A stretch of DNA of 64,000 bases from Methylobacter sp. KS41 (lineage in GTDB: Bacteria > Pseudomonadota > Gammaproteobacteria > Methylococcales > Methylomonadaceae): the NCBI GenBank assembly GCA_002862125.1, contig PHSP01000001.1, positions 2,204,501-2,268,500 on the forward strand. The letters are read 5' to 3'. Positions 18,031-26,586 of this stretch are shown here, piece by piece. The notes under the pieces were generated by a model. The model saw only the letters and a program-made list of their open reading frames with translations. It had not been told where the DNA came from and searched no databases. Every line of letters begins with the position of its first letter. The stretch's first letter is position 1. The position numbers and the translations under genes were made by a program.

Positions 18031-18948
18031 ATGTTCTATAACCTTAAAGATAAATTAAACAGGTATCGTTTTTTCGAAGCTTGTAAACAAATATTCGTTA
18101 CCGCTCCTATCACTGCAACAACAACTGAACCTGTAGCTGTATTAACGCAGCTACAGCATAAAGATGTCATATTATTTCTGATAGCGATTAAAACCTTTGC
18201 CAAGCAAGTACCATTATCTAAAGTATTTATCATAAATGACGGCAGCCTGAATAATGATGACTTTGAAATTTTAAGACAGCATATTCCAATTGCAGACATT
18301 TATGACGCCGGTCAATTTTTCGATACACATTGCCCAACAGGCGGCTGCTGGGAAAGGCTTTTGGCGATAGCAAGTTTTATTGATCAGTTCTATATCATCC
18401 AGCTTGATAGCGACACGCTCACTTTATCAGAATTGGATGAAGTAAAAGACCATATTAAAACCAATACCGGCTTTGTGATAGGCACCTGGGATCAGCAGGA
18501 AATTGAACCCATGAACACCACTTCTGAATTAATACAAAAAAATGTTAATCCCACACTTGACGCACACGTGCAAATGCTTGCTGAAGCTCATTTTTCCAAA
18601 CTGGAGGGTAGCGAAAACTTGAAATATGTTCGTGGTTGTGCCGGTTTCTCAGGATTCCCAAAAGAATCTTTCAATAAACAGTTTATTATTGATTTCTCCA
18701 GAAAAATAGAAAATGAAATTGGTTCAAAATGGCGCACATGGGGTAGCGAACAAGTGATGTCTAACGTTGTAGTTGCTAATCTTGATAAAGCTGCTGTGTT
18801 ACCTCATCCAAGATACTGTGATTGCAACCACATGAAACTTCCTGACACCTGCTTTATCCACTTTATAGGTGATTGCCGTTTTAAAAATTCCATTTACGCA
18901 AAATTAGCCCAAAATGAAATAAAAAAACTCACATCGAAAAGCAACTAA
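18031..18948 (+). CDS. Putative GT-A-type glycosyltransferase
   Basis: 305 residues, AT-rich. It opens with LTQLQHKDVILFLIAIKTFA and VFIINDGSLNNDDF, resembling the nucleotide-binding half of GT-A enzymes, and has a DxD-like motif in QLDSDTLTL near residues 124-127 that would hold a metal-bound sugar nucleotide. Several Cys/His pairs (HCPTGGCWER, YCDCNHMK) are unusual. Transcribed opposite to the rest of the polysaccharide genes. I do not recognise a named family; the role is inferred from motifs and neighbours. Confidence 0.6.
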   Translation: MFYNLKDKLNRYRFFEACKQIFVTAPITATTTEPVAVLTQLQHKDVILFLIAIKTFAKQVPLSKVFIINDGSLNNDDFEILRQHIPIADIYDAGQFFDTHCPTGGCWERLLAIASFIDQFYIIQLDSDTLTLSELDEVKDHIKTNTGFVIGTWDQQEIEPMNTTSELIQKNVNPTLDAHVQMLAEAHFSKLEGSENLKYVRGCAGFSGFPKESFNKQFIIDFSRKIENEIGSKWRTWGSEQVMSNVVVANLDKAAVLPHPRYCDCNHMKLPDTCFIHFIGDCRFKNSIYAKLAQNEIKKLTSKSN

Positions 18949-19061
18949 TTACACATCTATACTAATGATTATAAAGCATTTTTATCACTAATTTCTAATA
19001 AACATCTACCAGCATAATTTTTCACGGACAATTTATTTTTCAAATGCCAGTGCAAATAACT

Positions 19062-20396
19062 TTAGATATTCCTTTTTCCTCTGCCGATACCGTAATAAGT
19101 GACACCTTGCTTATCAAGTAATTCAGGCTGATATAAATTTCTGCCATCAAAAATCACCGCATCTTTTAAGGTATTTTTTAGCAAGTCAAAATCAGGGCTC
19201 CAGAAGTTTTTCCATTCTGTTACCACAATCAAGGCATTTGCGCCCAGCAACGCTTCTTCAGCGGTTTCGACCAAGGTTAAGCCTGACTTATCGCCATAAA
19301 TTCTTCTTGCTTCAGCCATCGCCTCAGGATCAAATGCTCTGACCTCGGCGCCAGCATTAATTAACGACTCAAGTATGACGCGGCTAGGAGCTTCTCTCAT
19401 ATCATCGGTTTTTGGTTTAAATGCCAAGCCCCAAAGCGCGAAAGTCTTGCCCTTCAAATCATTCTTATAGTGCTGAACGATTTTTTTAAACAAAACCTGT
19501 TTTTGGCGATCGTTGACATTTTCAACCGCATTCAGCAACTCTGCTTTATAGCCCATTTGTTGCGCCGTCCGTTCCAGCGCTTTAACATCCTTGGGAAAGC
19601 ACGAGCCGCCGTAGCCGCAGCCCGGATAAATAAATGAATAGCCAATGCGGGAATCAGAACCTATGCCGTTTCTGACGTGCTCTATATCAGCGCCTAACAA
19701 TTCGGCTAAATTGGCTAATTCATTCATAAAGCTAATTTTTGTAGCTAACATGGCATTAGCGGCGTATTTGGTTAATTCAGCCGAACGCACATCCATGATT
19801 ATGATCCGCTCATGACTTCGATTAAAAGGAGCGTAGAGCGCTTTTAATAATTCCGCTGTTCTTGGATTGTCCGTGCCGACAATAATGCGATCCGGTTTCA
19901 TGAAATCAGTAATCGCCGCGCCTTCTTTCAAAAACTCCGGATTTGACACGACATCAAAATCAACAGTAACGCCCCGCTTTGCCTGTGTTTGAAGAATCGT
20001 TTCCTTGACTTTATCGGCGGTACCAACAGGCACGGTCGACTTATCAACAACAATACGATAGTCATTCATATTTTCAGCAATCGATTTTGCCACTGCCAGA
20101 ACATATTGCAAATCGGCTGCACCATCTTCATCAGGCGGCGTACCCACCGCTATAAATTGAAAAACTCCATGACTAACGGCTTCCTGTATATCCGTAGTAA
20201 ATTTTAATCTACCTGCTTGCTGGTTGTCTTTAACCAGCTCTCCCAGCCCAGGTTCATAAATGGGAATAATACCTTTTATTAAATTATCAATTTTTTGTTG
20301 ATCGACATCGATACATAAGACGTCATTGCCAACCTCGGCCAGACAAACGCCGGTTACTAAACCTACATAACCAGAACCAAATACTGTTACTTTCAT
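19062..20396 (-). CDS. ugd: UDP-glucose 6-dehydrogenase
   Basis: 444 residues. An N-terminal Rossmann fold binds NAD ([17 protein letters not shown], residues 7-23). The catalytic Cys lies in [15 protein letters not shown] near residue 260, and a C-terminal UDP-binding domain follows ([19 protein letters not shown]). It oxidises UDP-glucose to UDP-glucuronate, a precursor of acidic polysaccharides. It lies 9 bp after the preceding glycosyltransferase gene in the same operon; galU at 32.2 kb would supply its substrate. Confidence 0.95.
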   Translation of the reverse strand: MKVTVFGSGYVGLVTGVCLAEVGNDVLCIDVDQQKIDNLIKGIIPIYEPGLGELVKDNQQAGRLKFTTDIQEAVSHGVFQFIAVGTPPDEDGAADLQYVLAVAKSIAENMNDYRIVVDKSTVPVGTADKVKETILQTQAKRGVTVDFDVVSNPEFLKEGAAITDFMKPDRIIVGTDNPRTAELLKALYAPFNRSHERIIIMDVRSAELTKYAANAMLATKISFMNELANLAELLGADIEHVRNGIGSDSRIGYSFIYPGCGYGGSCFPKDVKALERTAQQMGYKAELLNAVENVNDRQKQVLFKKIVQHYKNDLKGKTFALWGLAFKPKTDDMREAPSRVILESLINAGAEVRAFDPEAMAEARRIYGDKSGLTLVETAEEALLGANALIVVTEWKNFWSPDFDLLKNTLKDAVIFDGRNLYQPELLDKQGVTYYGIGRGKRNI

Positions 20397-20405
20397 TATT
20401 ATTTC

Positions 20406-21614
20406 CTAAGATCGAGCAATCAATTGAGCATAGATATTTTTATAAAAACTGACACTTTTTGTCCAGTTCCTTTCCCTTTCGACATACAGCCGGCCTGCCA
20501 TGCGTAACTGTTCCCACTGTTGCGGCTGGTTTAATAAATTGAGTACGGTAGCGGCCAAGTCACCGGCATCATTTGCTTTAAATAAATAGCCGTTGCGCTG
20601 ATGCTCAATCAGTTCCTTATGCCCACCTACATCGGAAGCAACCACAAGCCGTCCCTGCGCCATAGCCTCCAGAGGCTTTAAAGGCGTCACCAACTCAGTT
20701 AAGCGCATGGATAAGCGTGGATAAACGAAAATATCAACCTGGTTGTAGTAGTCTTGCACTCGCTCGTGAGGTATGCGGCCAGTGAAGATAACCTGTTCCT
20801 CCAGATTCATTTCTTTTGTTTTTTGTTTGATTAGCGCATCTTGGGGGCCACCGCCTACGAGCAATAATCGGGTTTCAGGCTGTTTTTCCAGTATTTTGGG
20901 CAATGCTTCCATCAACAGAGGCAGGCCTTCATAGGCATAAAATGAGCCAATAAAACCAAGGACTGTTTTATTCTGTAAACCCAGTTGAGTTCTTAATGAT
21001 TGATCAGGCTCTATTCCATAGGCAAAATGCTCGATATCAACCGCATTGGGTATGACTGTAATTTTTTCTGTTGGAATACCCCTCGTGATGATATCAGATC
21101 GTAATCCATCGCATATTGTCGTTATGGCATCCGCTTGCTTAAAAACGTGAGTTTCCAGCATTTTTGTCAGCTGATAGCGCAACCCTCCTTCAGAGGCGGT
21201 TCCGTGATCAACAGCAGCATCTTCCCAAAAGGCCCTGCATTCATAGACCAGAGGAACATTATGTTTTTTGGCAACTTTAAGTGCGGCCAAACCATTTAAT
21301 GCAGGAGAGTGAGCGTGCAGTATATCAGGCTTGATTTCAGGGATGATTTCATCCAGCCGTTTTGCCAGTGACTTCACAATAGCCCATTGACTAATAGCCG
21401 GCATCGTTGCAAGAAGTCCTTTGGACATGTCTGACCTATAAAAAGTAAGGCCTTCTATTTCTTCTAAGGGAGCGCTTGCAGCGATATGCTTGGGTGAGGT
21501 GACGTGAAACGTTTCCCAGCCCAGTTTTTGCTGCTGTTCTAAAATGGCTTTGGTACGGAAGGTATAGCCACTGTGCAAAGGAATGGAATGGTCAAGGATA
21601 TGAAGAATTTTCAT
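20406..21614 (-). CDS. Exosortase-A-associated glycosyltransferase (family 4)
   Basis: 402 residues, GT-B fold. The N-terminus (LHILDHSIPLHSGYTFRTKA) is characteristic of the Daro_2409-type glycosyltransferases found with PEP-CTERM/exosortase-A loci. The donor site is in the C-terminal half (RLTELVTPLKPLEAMAQGRL). It presumably extends a lipid-linked glycan. Between the nucleotidyltransferase gene and ugd in one operon. No exosortase gene is visible in this window, so the locus is either split or the exosortase is elsewhere. Confidence 0.88.
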   Translation of the reverse strand: MKILHILDHSIPLHSGYTFRTKAILEQQQKLGWETFHVTSPKHIAASAPLEEIEGLTFYRSDMSKGLLATMPAISQWAIVKSLAKRLDEIIPEIKPDILHAHSPALNGLAALKVAKKHNVPLVYECRAFWEDAAVDHGTASEGGLRYQLTKMLETHVFKQADAITTICDGLRSDIITRGIPTEKITVIPNAVDIEHFAYGIEPDQSLRTQLGLQNKTVLGFIGSFYAYEGLPLLMEALPKILEKQPETRLLLVGGGPQDALIKQKTKEMNLEEQVIFTGRIPHERVQDYYNQVDIFVYPRLSMRLTELVTPLKPLEAMAQGRLVVASDVGGHKELIEHQRNGYLFKANDAGDLAATVLNLLNQPQQWEQLRMAGRLYVERERNWTKSVSFYKNIYAQLIARS

Positions 21615-21667
21615 GCAGTTTAATGTCGATTAGTGTGCAATGGCGGCAATTATAGCGTGCTTAAGGT

Positions 21668-22717
21668 TTAATGCCTCTCTTTTCCCGACACCCGTCTAAA
21701 TGCTTTTCGTAATAAATGCGGAACCATCAAGTAAACAGGCATTTTTAACCAATGCGATCTGACGAACAACAACCAGCGCGCGAGTCCCGTCCAGCGGTCA
21801 TTGCAGCTTTCGTGATTGGGCATAAGGGCTCTAAGAAATAGCGCATCCATCAACTTTGTATATATCCTGTTTGGCGACTGCTGCTCCGAAGCTGTAAGAA
21901 CATTTTTTGGTATTGGAGTATGCAAAATTTTATGCGTATATCGAAGTGCGTAATACAACGGGACTTGTTGATTAAGATCTTCAGATCGTTGCAGCATTTT
22001 TACCCAAAAATTTTCTTGCTCCGAAAATTCTTTAAACAATAAATCCAAATCCGACAAATCCCGAAAACCGTGAGCAAACTCTCCCTCATGGAATAAATGA
22101 GCAGCGCTATGTAACACTCTGTCTTCAGGAGATAAAACCCAGATATTTTTTTCAGGAATTTTTACGATATTGGCCAGTAACTTATTGGCATCAGGACAAA
22201 ATCGGGTTGTCTTGGGCAGAATATTATGGTGCACATCGATGGATGTTTGACGCTTTAAGTGCCTTAACGGTGGAATTTCGTGCATCCATTGCCGATAATA
22301 TTTTTGATCATACGGTTCGATAGTGTTTGTCATCCATCCCGCCTTAATCAAGGCGATTTCCACCTCAAGCAATTTATCTTCCGGCACCAGAATATCAACG
22401 TCCGAAAATATACGGCCATTAGCCGCTATATTACCGGCAATAAAGTATGCAGATCCTTTTAATAAAACCAGCGGTACATTGAGCTCTTTTAAAGCTTCCT
22501 GAATGCAAGCGACTTCCAGATTTAGAGAAATATAAAATCGATCTGCATAGGTTTGCGTTGATAAAATATGCGCATACGGCTGCGCGGGAATTTGCTTTAG
22601 TATTCCCTCTGAATCAAATAAATAACGAAGCCTAGCCAGCACATTAGCGCTACGCGCCTGTCTGATCAGCAAATCCCACTGACGTAAATTTAATTTTAGC
22701 GCCTGCCGAGGTTCCAT
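21668..22717 (-). CDS. Nucleotidyltransferase-fold family protein of the HprK/PqqD system
   Basis: About 349 residues from the ATG at 22717, preceded by AAGG at good spacing; a TTG at 22756 overlapping the hprK stop (TTGA) is the other possible start. The nucleotidyltransferase core is visible as LKGSAYFIAG followed by RIFSDVDILVPEDKL (the GS...DxD pattern). A helical C-terminal half with DVHHNILP and HSAAHLFHEGEF follows, as in the uncharacterised nucleotidyltransferase family that accompanies HprK-related kinases in exosortase loci. Substrate unknown. Confidence 0.8.
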   Translation of the reverse strand: MEPRQALKLNLRQWDLLIRQARSANVLARLRYLFDSEGILKQIPAQPYAHILSTQTYADRFYISLNLEVACIQEALKELNVPLVLLKGSAYFIAGNIAANGRIFSDVDILVPEDKLLEVEIALIKAGWMTNTIEPYDQKYYRQWMHEIPPLRHLKRQTSIDVHHNILPKTTRFCPDANKLLANIVKIPEKNIWVLSPEDRVLHSAAHLFHEGEFAHGFRDLSDLDLLFKEFSEQENFWVKMLQRSEDLNQQVPLYYALRYTHKILHTPIPKNVLTASEQQSPNRIYTKLMDALFLRALMPNHESCNDRWTGLARWLLFVRSHWLKMPVYLMVPHLLRKAFRRVSGKERH

Positions 22718-22752
22718 GAAAACCTTGCAAAGACCAGGAAATTTAGAAAACT

Positions 22753-23658
22753 TCAATTGGCTAATTCCGTAAATAAAGCAACGGCTTCCTCAAGACGGCA
22801 GTATTTAAACTCATAACAATCGCTGGCATTGATTAAATCGCCCGCAGTATTAAAACCCTGAAAACCCAGGATATTATAATTAAAAGAGTTTTCAGCAACC
22901 TTTAAGAGTGATCGACTTTTACTCAAAGGTATTAGATCAGTATTAGAGCCTTCCAGATATTTAGGGAAAACCACCTTAGCTGGTTTGGCTGGATTTTTAC
23001 CTAGTTCAACACTTTCATCAGGCGGTCGTACGTGGCCTATCGCACCTTTTGCTGTATTATCAACTACCGGCCCCATAATCACATCGGGTGAAAAATTGCG
23101 AATAATTTCAAGAGATTTATTTTTTAGACTAATGGGTCTTGGTACTGGATAAACCAAGCCATCGAAGATTGAAACCAGCGTCATTTCATCGGAAAGCAGA
23201 CGCCAACCACTGCAAACCAAGGCTGCGCATAGCGTGCTTTTGCCACTACCGGGCGTACCCGGAAAGATAAACGCTTGCCCATTGCGTTCCACTACAGCGG
23301 CATGAATAACTAAATAGTGATGGGAATAATTCGCTATGCACCAGTTTAAGCCCCACTCGAACATGGCAGACGCTTGATTATACGGCAACGGTTTAAATGG
23401 GATATAGCCATCGAATGAAAAATTGATCTGTGCGCGAAAAAACCGGCGGACAATAGAGGGCGGTGCTATAGATGTGTAGAAATCAATAAAATCCTCGTTA
23501 TTGACTACATCGAAATGGCCATAAAGGCATAACAAATGATCGGCGACTTCGGTTACAGAAGAGGACAAACAAACATTAAATCCACCTACTTTTAACCTAA
23601 GCCCCCCGGTTTTAAGTAATTGTATAACCTTTTTTTTTGAAAGTCTCGCGAGTTTCAC
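22753..23658 (-). CDS. HprK-related kinase A (HPr-rel-A system)
   Basis: 301 residues, start GTG at 23658. It has a P-loop at residues 134-142 (GTPGSGKST) and the LLSDEMTLVS Walker-B-like strand about 25 residues later, as in the C-terminal domain of HPr kinase/phosphorylase, but no HPr-type partner is nearby. It matches the HprK-related family found with a PqqD-like protein and a nucleotidyltransferase in exosortase-A loci; its target is not established. It lies directly downstream of a ruined pqqD copy, and a decayed second copy of this gene lies at 25.0-25.4 kb. Confidence 0.85.
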   Translation of the reverse strand: MKLARLSKKKVIQLLKTGGLRLKVGGFNVCLSSSVTEVADHLLCLYGHFDVVNNEDFIDFYTSIAPPSIVRRFFRAQINFSFDGYIPFKPLPYNQASAMFEWGLNWCIANYSHHYLVIHAAVVERNGQAFIFPGTPGSGKSTLCAALVCSGWRLLSDEMTLVSIFDGLVYPVPRPISLKNKSLEIIRNFSPDVIMGPVVDNTAKGAIGHVRPPDESVELGKNPAKPAKVVFPKYLEGSNTDLIPLSKSRSLLKVAENSFNYNILGFQGFNTAGDLINASDCYEFKYCRLEEAVALFTELAN

Positions 23659-23925
23659 TCAGTTTTGTTTTTCCATAACTATTACTTAAGCAAACTTTTG
23701 GTATTCCATAATCTATGGATATCCGAAAGCCAACGATTTCAAACTCATAAACGCACTGGTATTTTATAGCAAAACGGATCAAGCAACTCCTTTTTATAAA
23801 CAGTTTTACAAACATGTGTGTCTATACCAACTTAACCCTATGCTTTTCCCGGCATCTGAATATAAATAATGCAATTTACTTATCCCCCAAATAGGGACAG
23901 CAGCTTAAATAAATCTTTGGAAACC
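23655..23925 (-). pseudogene. Decayed second copy of the PqqD-like gene
   Basis: The minus strand from about 23925 to 23655 aligns by eye along its length with the intact pqqD-like gene at 25375-25674. Matching blocks include GTTTATGAGTTTGAAA against GTTTTTGAGTTGGAAA, and GGAATACCAAAAGTTTG against GGAATACCAAAAGCTAG. The start region matches too (GATATTGTAATTGGTTT against GATTGTGTGATTGGTTT). Stops and frameshifts break it throughout. It occupies exactly the place (between a Tat-signal protein gene and hprK) that pqqD holds in the other copy. Confidence 0.8.
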
Positions 23926-23979
23926 AATTACAATATCTACAAACAAATCAATAAGCCGATGAATAAAGAACCTTCTTAA

Positions 23980-24567
23980 CTATGTCCATGTCGACTCTAA
24001 AAATGTTATTACATCGGTAAAAGGGGGGGGCGGAAAAATGGAATGATTACACAGCCCTTTTACTTCGTCAGAACTCAGAATATATTTGCCCTTAAAATAA
24101 TTTGCATTCAACAAGGCTGCTGTCAAGTGCCAGTCTAAAGTACCGTTGTATTTACCCAATATCTCTCGCATTGTCCGGGTATCACCCGCACCAAAGGCTA
24201 TGGAATCAGAAAACTTGGTTCCTCCGGTATAAGAATCCCATTTATTTTTATTTTTTCCAGATTGGCATGTTCCATAATTAAAGCCAGCTTTTGACCATGC
24301 TTCTAGAGTTGTATCACCTTGAGGAGTAGAACCGACAGGATTCTTCCAAAAACCGGGACTTAATCCTAAAGTACAGCTGCCAGTGCCGATATGGGACTCA
24401 TTACCAGACATCATTTGCGATAAACACAATGCGCCAAATACCGAGGGACTGGATAATGTTAAAACTACGGGAGCAGCAATCCCCGCCCCCTTTATGAACC
24501 GGCGTCTTTGTTCCACGTCTGTATTTTTTTTTGTCTCGTCTTGAGTCGGTTTTTTTTGATTGCTCAT
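23980..24567 (-). CDS. Tat-signal protein with CLSQ-MSGN motif, copy A
   Basis: 195 residues. A hydrophilic N-terminus is followed by a twin-arginine signal (RRRFIKGAGIAAPVV, Arg21-Arg23), suggesting folded export. Directly after the hydrophobic stretch come Cys48, MSGN (53-56) and a second Cys (65), then LGLSPGFWKNP. The C-terminal end has FPPPPFTDVITFLEST. The 187-residue paralog at 25.7 kb shares this layout residue for residue over the first 65 positions. It is the likely partner or substrate of the PqqD-like/HprK-related pair (inference). No PEP-CTERM sorting signal. Family not recognised by name. Confidence 0.75.
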   Translation of the reverse strand: MSNQKKPTQDETKKNTDVEQRRRFIKGAGIAAPVVLTLSSPSVFGALCLSQMMSGNESHIGTGSCTLGLSPGFWKNPVGSTPQGDTTLEAWSKAGFNYGTCQSGKNKNKWDSYTGGTKFSDSIAFGAGDTRTMREILGKYNGTLDWHLTAALLNANYFKGKYILSSDEVKGLCNHSIFPPPPFTDVITFLESTWT

Positions 24568-25019
24568 AATAGCTCATGTGATAATGGATATTTTCGATAA
24601 CAGCCTTGGTTTATAGCCTTTAAGTGTCACTGTGAACTTCAGAGAAAAGACACCTGAATCATTGGCATTTAATTCATGCTAACAAGGACAATCTCCAATA
24701 AATCTCATGAGTAAGTTGATCTTCGTATCTTAGCCGTCAAAATAAATCCAGCCTGTTTAGCGCAAAATGCAAATGCACAGATGTTAACTTCTCATAAGTC
24801 TATTCTCAAATTGAGTATAGTTAAGAATTACAATAATAAAACCCAACTAAATTGTGAAAACCGCATTTTCCTTTAGCGCTAATCAACAATCCTTCAATAA
24901 AGACTTTTACAACCATTAACGAAACATTTCTACCAAATGGGATAAGGGGAAACTAAATTGGCGGGCAAATTTCTTTCAAGCAAAAATCATTTTTACTTTG
25001 CTAAACATATTTAGAGTGT
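24568..25019. other. Intergenic spacer between the two cassette copies
   Basis: About 450 bp, AT-rich. It should contain the missing two-thirds of the upstream hprK copy, but I see no trace of its P-loop or later regions, so that part was deleted or randomised. It probably also holds the promoter for Tat protein A. Confidence 0.45.
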
Positions 25020-25374
25020 GAAATAAATCCATGGCCATTGCATTCCACTTTGGCCGCAGTGGGATATGGTATTGATTGGCTCTACAGCAATCCAAGGATC
25101 ATTTCAGCATTGCAGACACATGTATGCAAGGCGATTAAACGGAAACCAACCGTCGAAAGAAAATGGACTTGCGGACAAAATTGGAGGCGCTTTCAATGGT
25201 AGTCTAGCGACAAAAAAGTTAGTAATTGATGTCACCAAAAGCGCCATATTGACGTGAGTAATACACCGTAAACTTGGGAAAAGAAAAAAGCAGACATTAA
25301 ATCCACCGGTACTAAATGTAAGCCGCCCAACTAAAAGAGACTAAGTTCTCGACTATTTGAAATTATCGCTGATT
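25020..25374 (-). pseudogene. Decayed and truncated copy of the HprK-related kinase gene
   Basis: Directly after the intact pqqD stop, the minus strand aligns with codons 1 to about 132 of the intact kinase. Readable pieces include TGGFNVC (KVGGFNVC in the intact gene), FSFDGWFPFNRLA (FSFDGYIPFKPLP), AMLK-stop-SLD (AMFEWGLN, a Trp codon now TGA) and TAAKVECNGHGFIS (HAAVVERNGQAFIF). At least two frameshifts are present. Similarity stops just before the P-loop, so the catalytic part is gone. Confidence 0.8.
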
Positions 25375-25674
25375 TTACCTCACTGTTTTTTCCGTAACTT
25401 CCAATAAACCTAGCTTTTGGTATTCCAGGATTAAGTTATCCAAAAGCCCATCAATATCTAAATCAGTTTCCAACTCAAAAACGCTTTCTATGTTTTGCCG
25501 CAGTTGTTTTCGAGTAGCTGTTTCTTCTGAAATAAGTTTAAAAATTTCGACTCCCATGCCATCGACAAGATGTGTTTCTCCAGTCAACTGGTTGTAGATA
25601 ACGCATTCATCATCCCAAAAACGATAGCAAACTATTGCTCCCATTGGAAAACCAATCACACAATCGTTAAGCAC
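25375..25674 (-). CDS. PqqD-like protein of the HPr-rel-A system
   Basis: 99 residues from a GTG at 25674 (Met11 is an alternative start). It has the PqqD-type pattern: a small beta core FWDDECVIYNQLTGETHLVD, then helices with TRKQLRQNIESVF and a C-terminal LLDNLILEYQKLGLLEV. PqqD-family proteins bind peptide leaders and present them to enzymes, so a peptide chaperone role for the neighbouring Tat-signal proteins is a reasonable inference. It is the only intact copy in the duplicated cassette, 34 bp after the gene for Tat protein B. Confidence 0.8.
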   Translation of the reverse strand: MLNDCVIGFPMGAIVCYRFWDDECVIYNQLTGETHLVDGMGVEIFKLISEETATRKQLRQNIESVFELETDLDIDGLLDNLILEYQKLGLLEVTEKTVR

Positions 25675-25708
25675 GAAATGGACCGGTATTTAGATAAATA
25701 ACTCACAT

Positions 25709-26272
25709 TCATGATTCCAATGTCGAACGTATAAAAGAGATTTTATCAGTATAGCCAGGTGGAGGTGCGTCATATAACCAAAAATCAAGTAACTGTGTGT
25801 AAGTAAAAATATAATTAATACTGGTGAATCTCGTATTCATCAGAGCAGCTACCCAAGTAGCGTAACTAGCGTTTGGTTCAACTCCGGCGGCGTAATTAGC
25901 TAAAATATCTTTCAACTTAGAACTAATAGTAGGAAGAGGATTTCCAACAGAAGAACGAGTCGCGGATGTAAAAGCGTCCCCGTCATTAAATTTTGGATTA
26001 CCAGTATTATAAGGACTTGGAAAAGCAGGATTAGTTTCTTTTGCTATACCACTCCAATAGGAGATGCTTTTACCTAAAACGCAACTGCCTGGTGTTTGAG
26101 ATGCATTACCAGACATTTGTTGCGATAGACACTCTACTCCAAATACAGAGGGACTTGCCAGTGTTAGAATAACGGGTGTGGCAGCGGCTGCGCCTTTAAT
26201 AAACTGGCGTCTTTTTTCCACAGCCGCTTCTTCTGTTGTCTTGTCTTGATTTTGTGACTCTTGACTGCTCAT
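25709..26272 (-). CDS. Tat-signal protein with CLSQ-MSGN motif, copy B
   Basis: 187 residues. The first 56 match copy A in layout: twin-Arg signal RRQFIKGAAAATPVI (from Arg21), PSVFG, Cys48, MSGN at 53-56, then a second Cys at 64 and LGKSISYW. The middle is unlike copy A, while the C-terminus again has APPPGYTDKISFIRST. The conserved ends with a variable centre suggest that the ends are what the machinery recognises. First gene of the upstream cassette copy, followed by pqqD. Function unknown. Confidence 0.75.
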   Translation of the reverse strand: MSSQESQNQDKTTEEAAVEKRRQFIKGAAAATPVILTLASPSVFGVECLSQQMSGNASQTPGSCVLGKSISYWSGIAKETNPAFPSPYNTGNPKFNDGDAFTSATRSSVGNPLPTISSKLKDILANYAAGVEPNASYATWVAALMNTRFTSINYIFTYTQLLDFWLYDAPPPGYTDKISFIRSTLES

Positions 26273-26586
26273 GATAGCTCACCTTGAAATAAATAGACTC
26301 AAAAACTGCTTTAGCAGTTACTCTTAAACGGTTGTGTAAAATACAGGATAAGAACAGCCTAAATTTAGACTTTAAACCATGCTAAAAGGAAAAATTTTAT
26401 CAAATAAACTCTAACAAACAACTTGATCTTTGTATAGAGTGAATTTTGTAAAAGCAACAGCCAAAATCAACTCACCTGATTAATCTGTAACCGATTTATA
26501 CGCTTATGTTAAATATCCATATATAATCATTTGACATATTATAATAGACATAACAATTAAATTATGAACGATCATACCACTAAATT
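26273..26586. other. Divergent promoter region
   Basis: 314 bp, very AT-rich, between Tat protein B (minus) and aguB (plus). A TATAAT at 26540-26545 lies next to a TTGACA at 26531, too close to pair with each other, so the exact promoters are unclear. No coding signal. Confidence 0.35.

Larger units (their letters stand above)
22753..26272 (-). repeat. Tandem duplication of a three-gene cassette (Tat protein - pqqD - hprK)
   Basis: Upstream copy: Tat protein B, intact pqqD, truncated hprK remnant (26272 to about 25020). Downstream copy: Tat protein A, ruined pqqD, intact hprK (24567 to 22753). Gene order and spacing agree, and homology is visible through all three parts, so the arrangement is a direct duplication followed by loss of the redundant kinase from one copy and the redundant PqqD from the other. 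Confidence 0.8.

Noticed and set aside
23612-23815. 67-codon minus-strand frame overlapping hprK
   Set aside because: It is part of the ruined pqqD copy read through a frameshift; it lacks the PqqD core and its end runs into hprK out of frame.
25066-25257. 63-codon plus-strand frame in the cassette spacer
   Set aside because: Antisense to the decayed hprK copy, which explains the sequence better.
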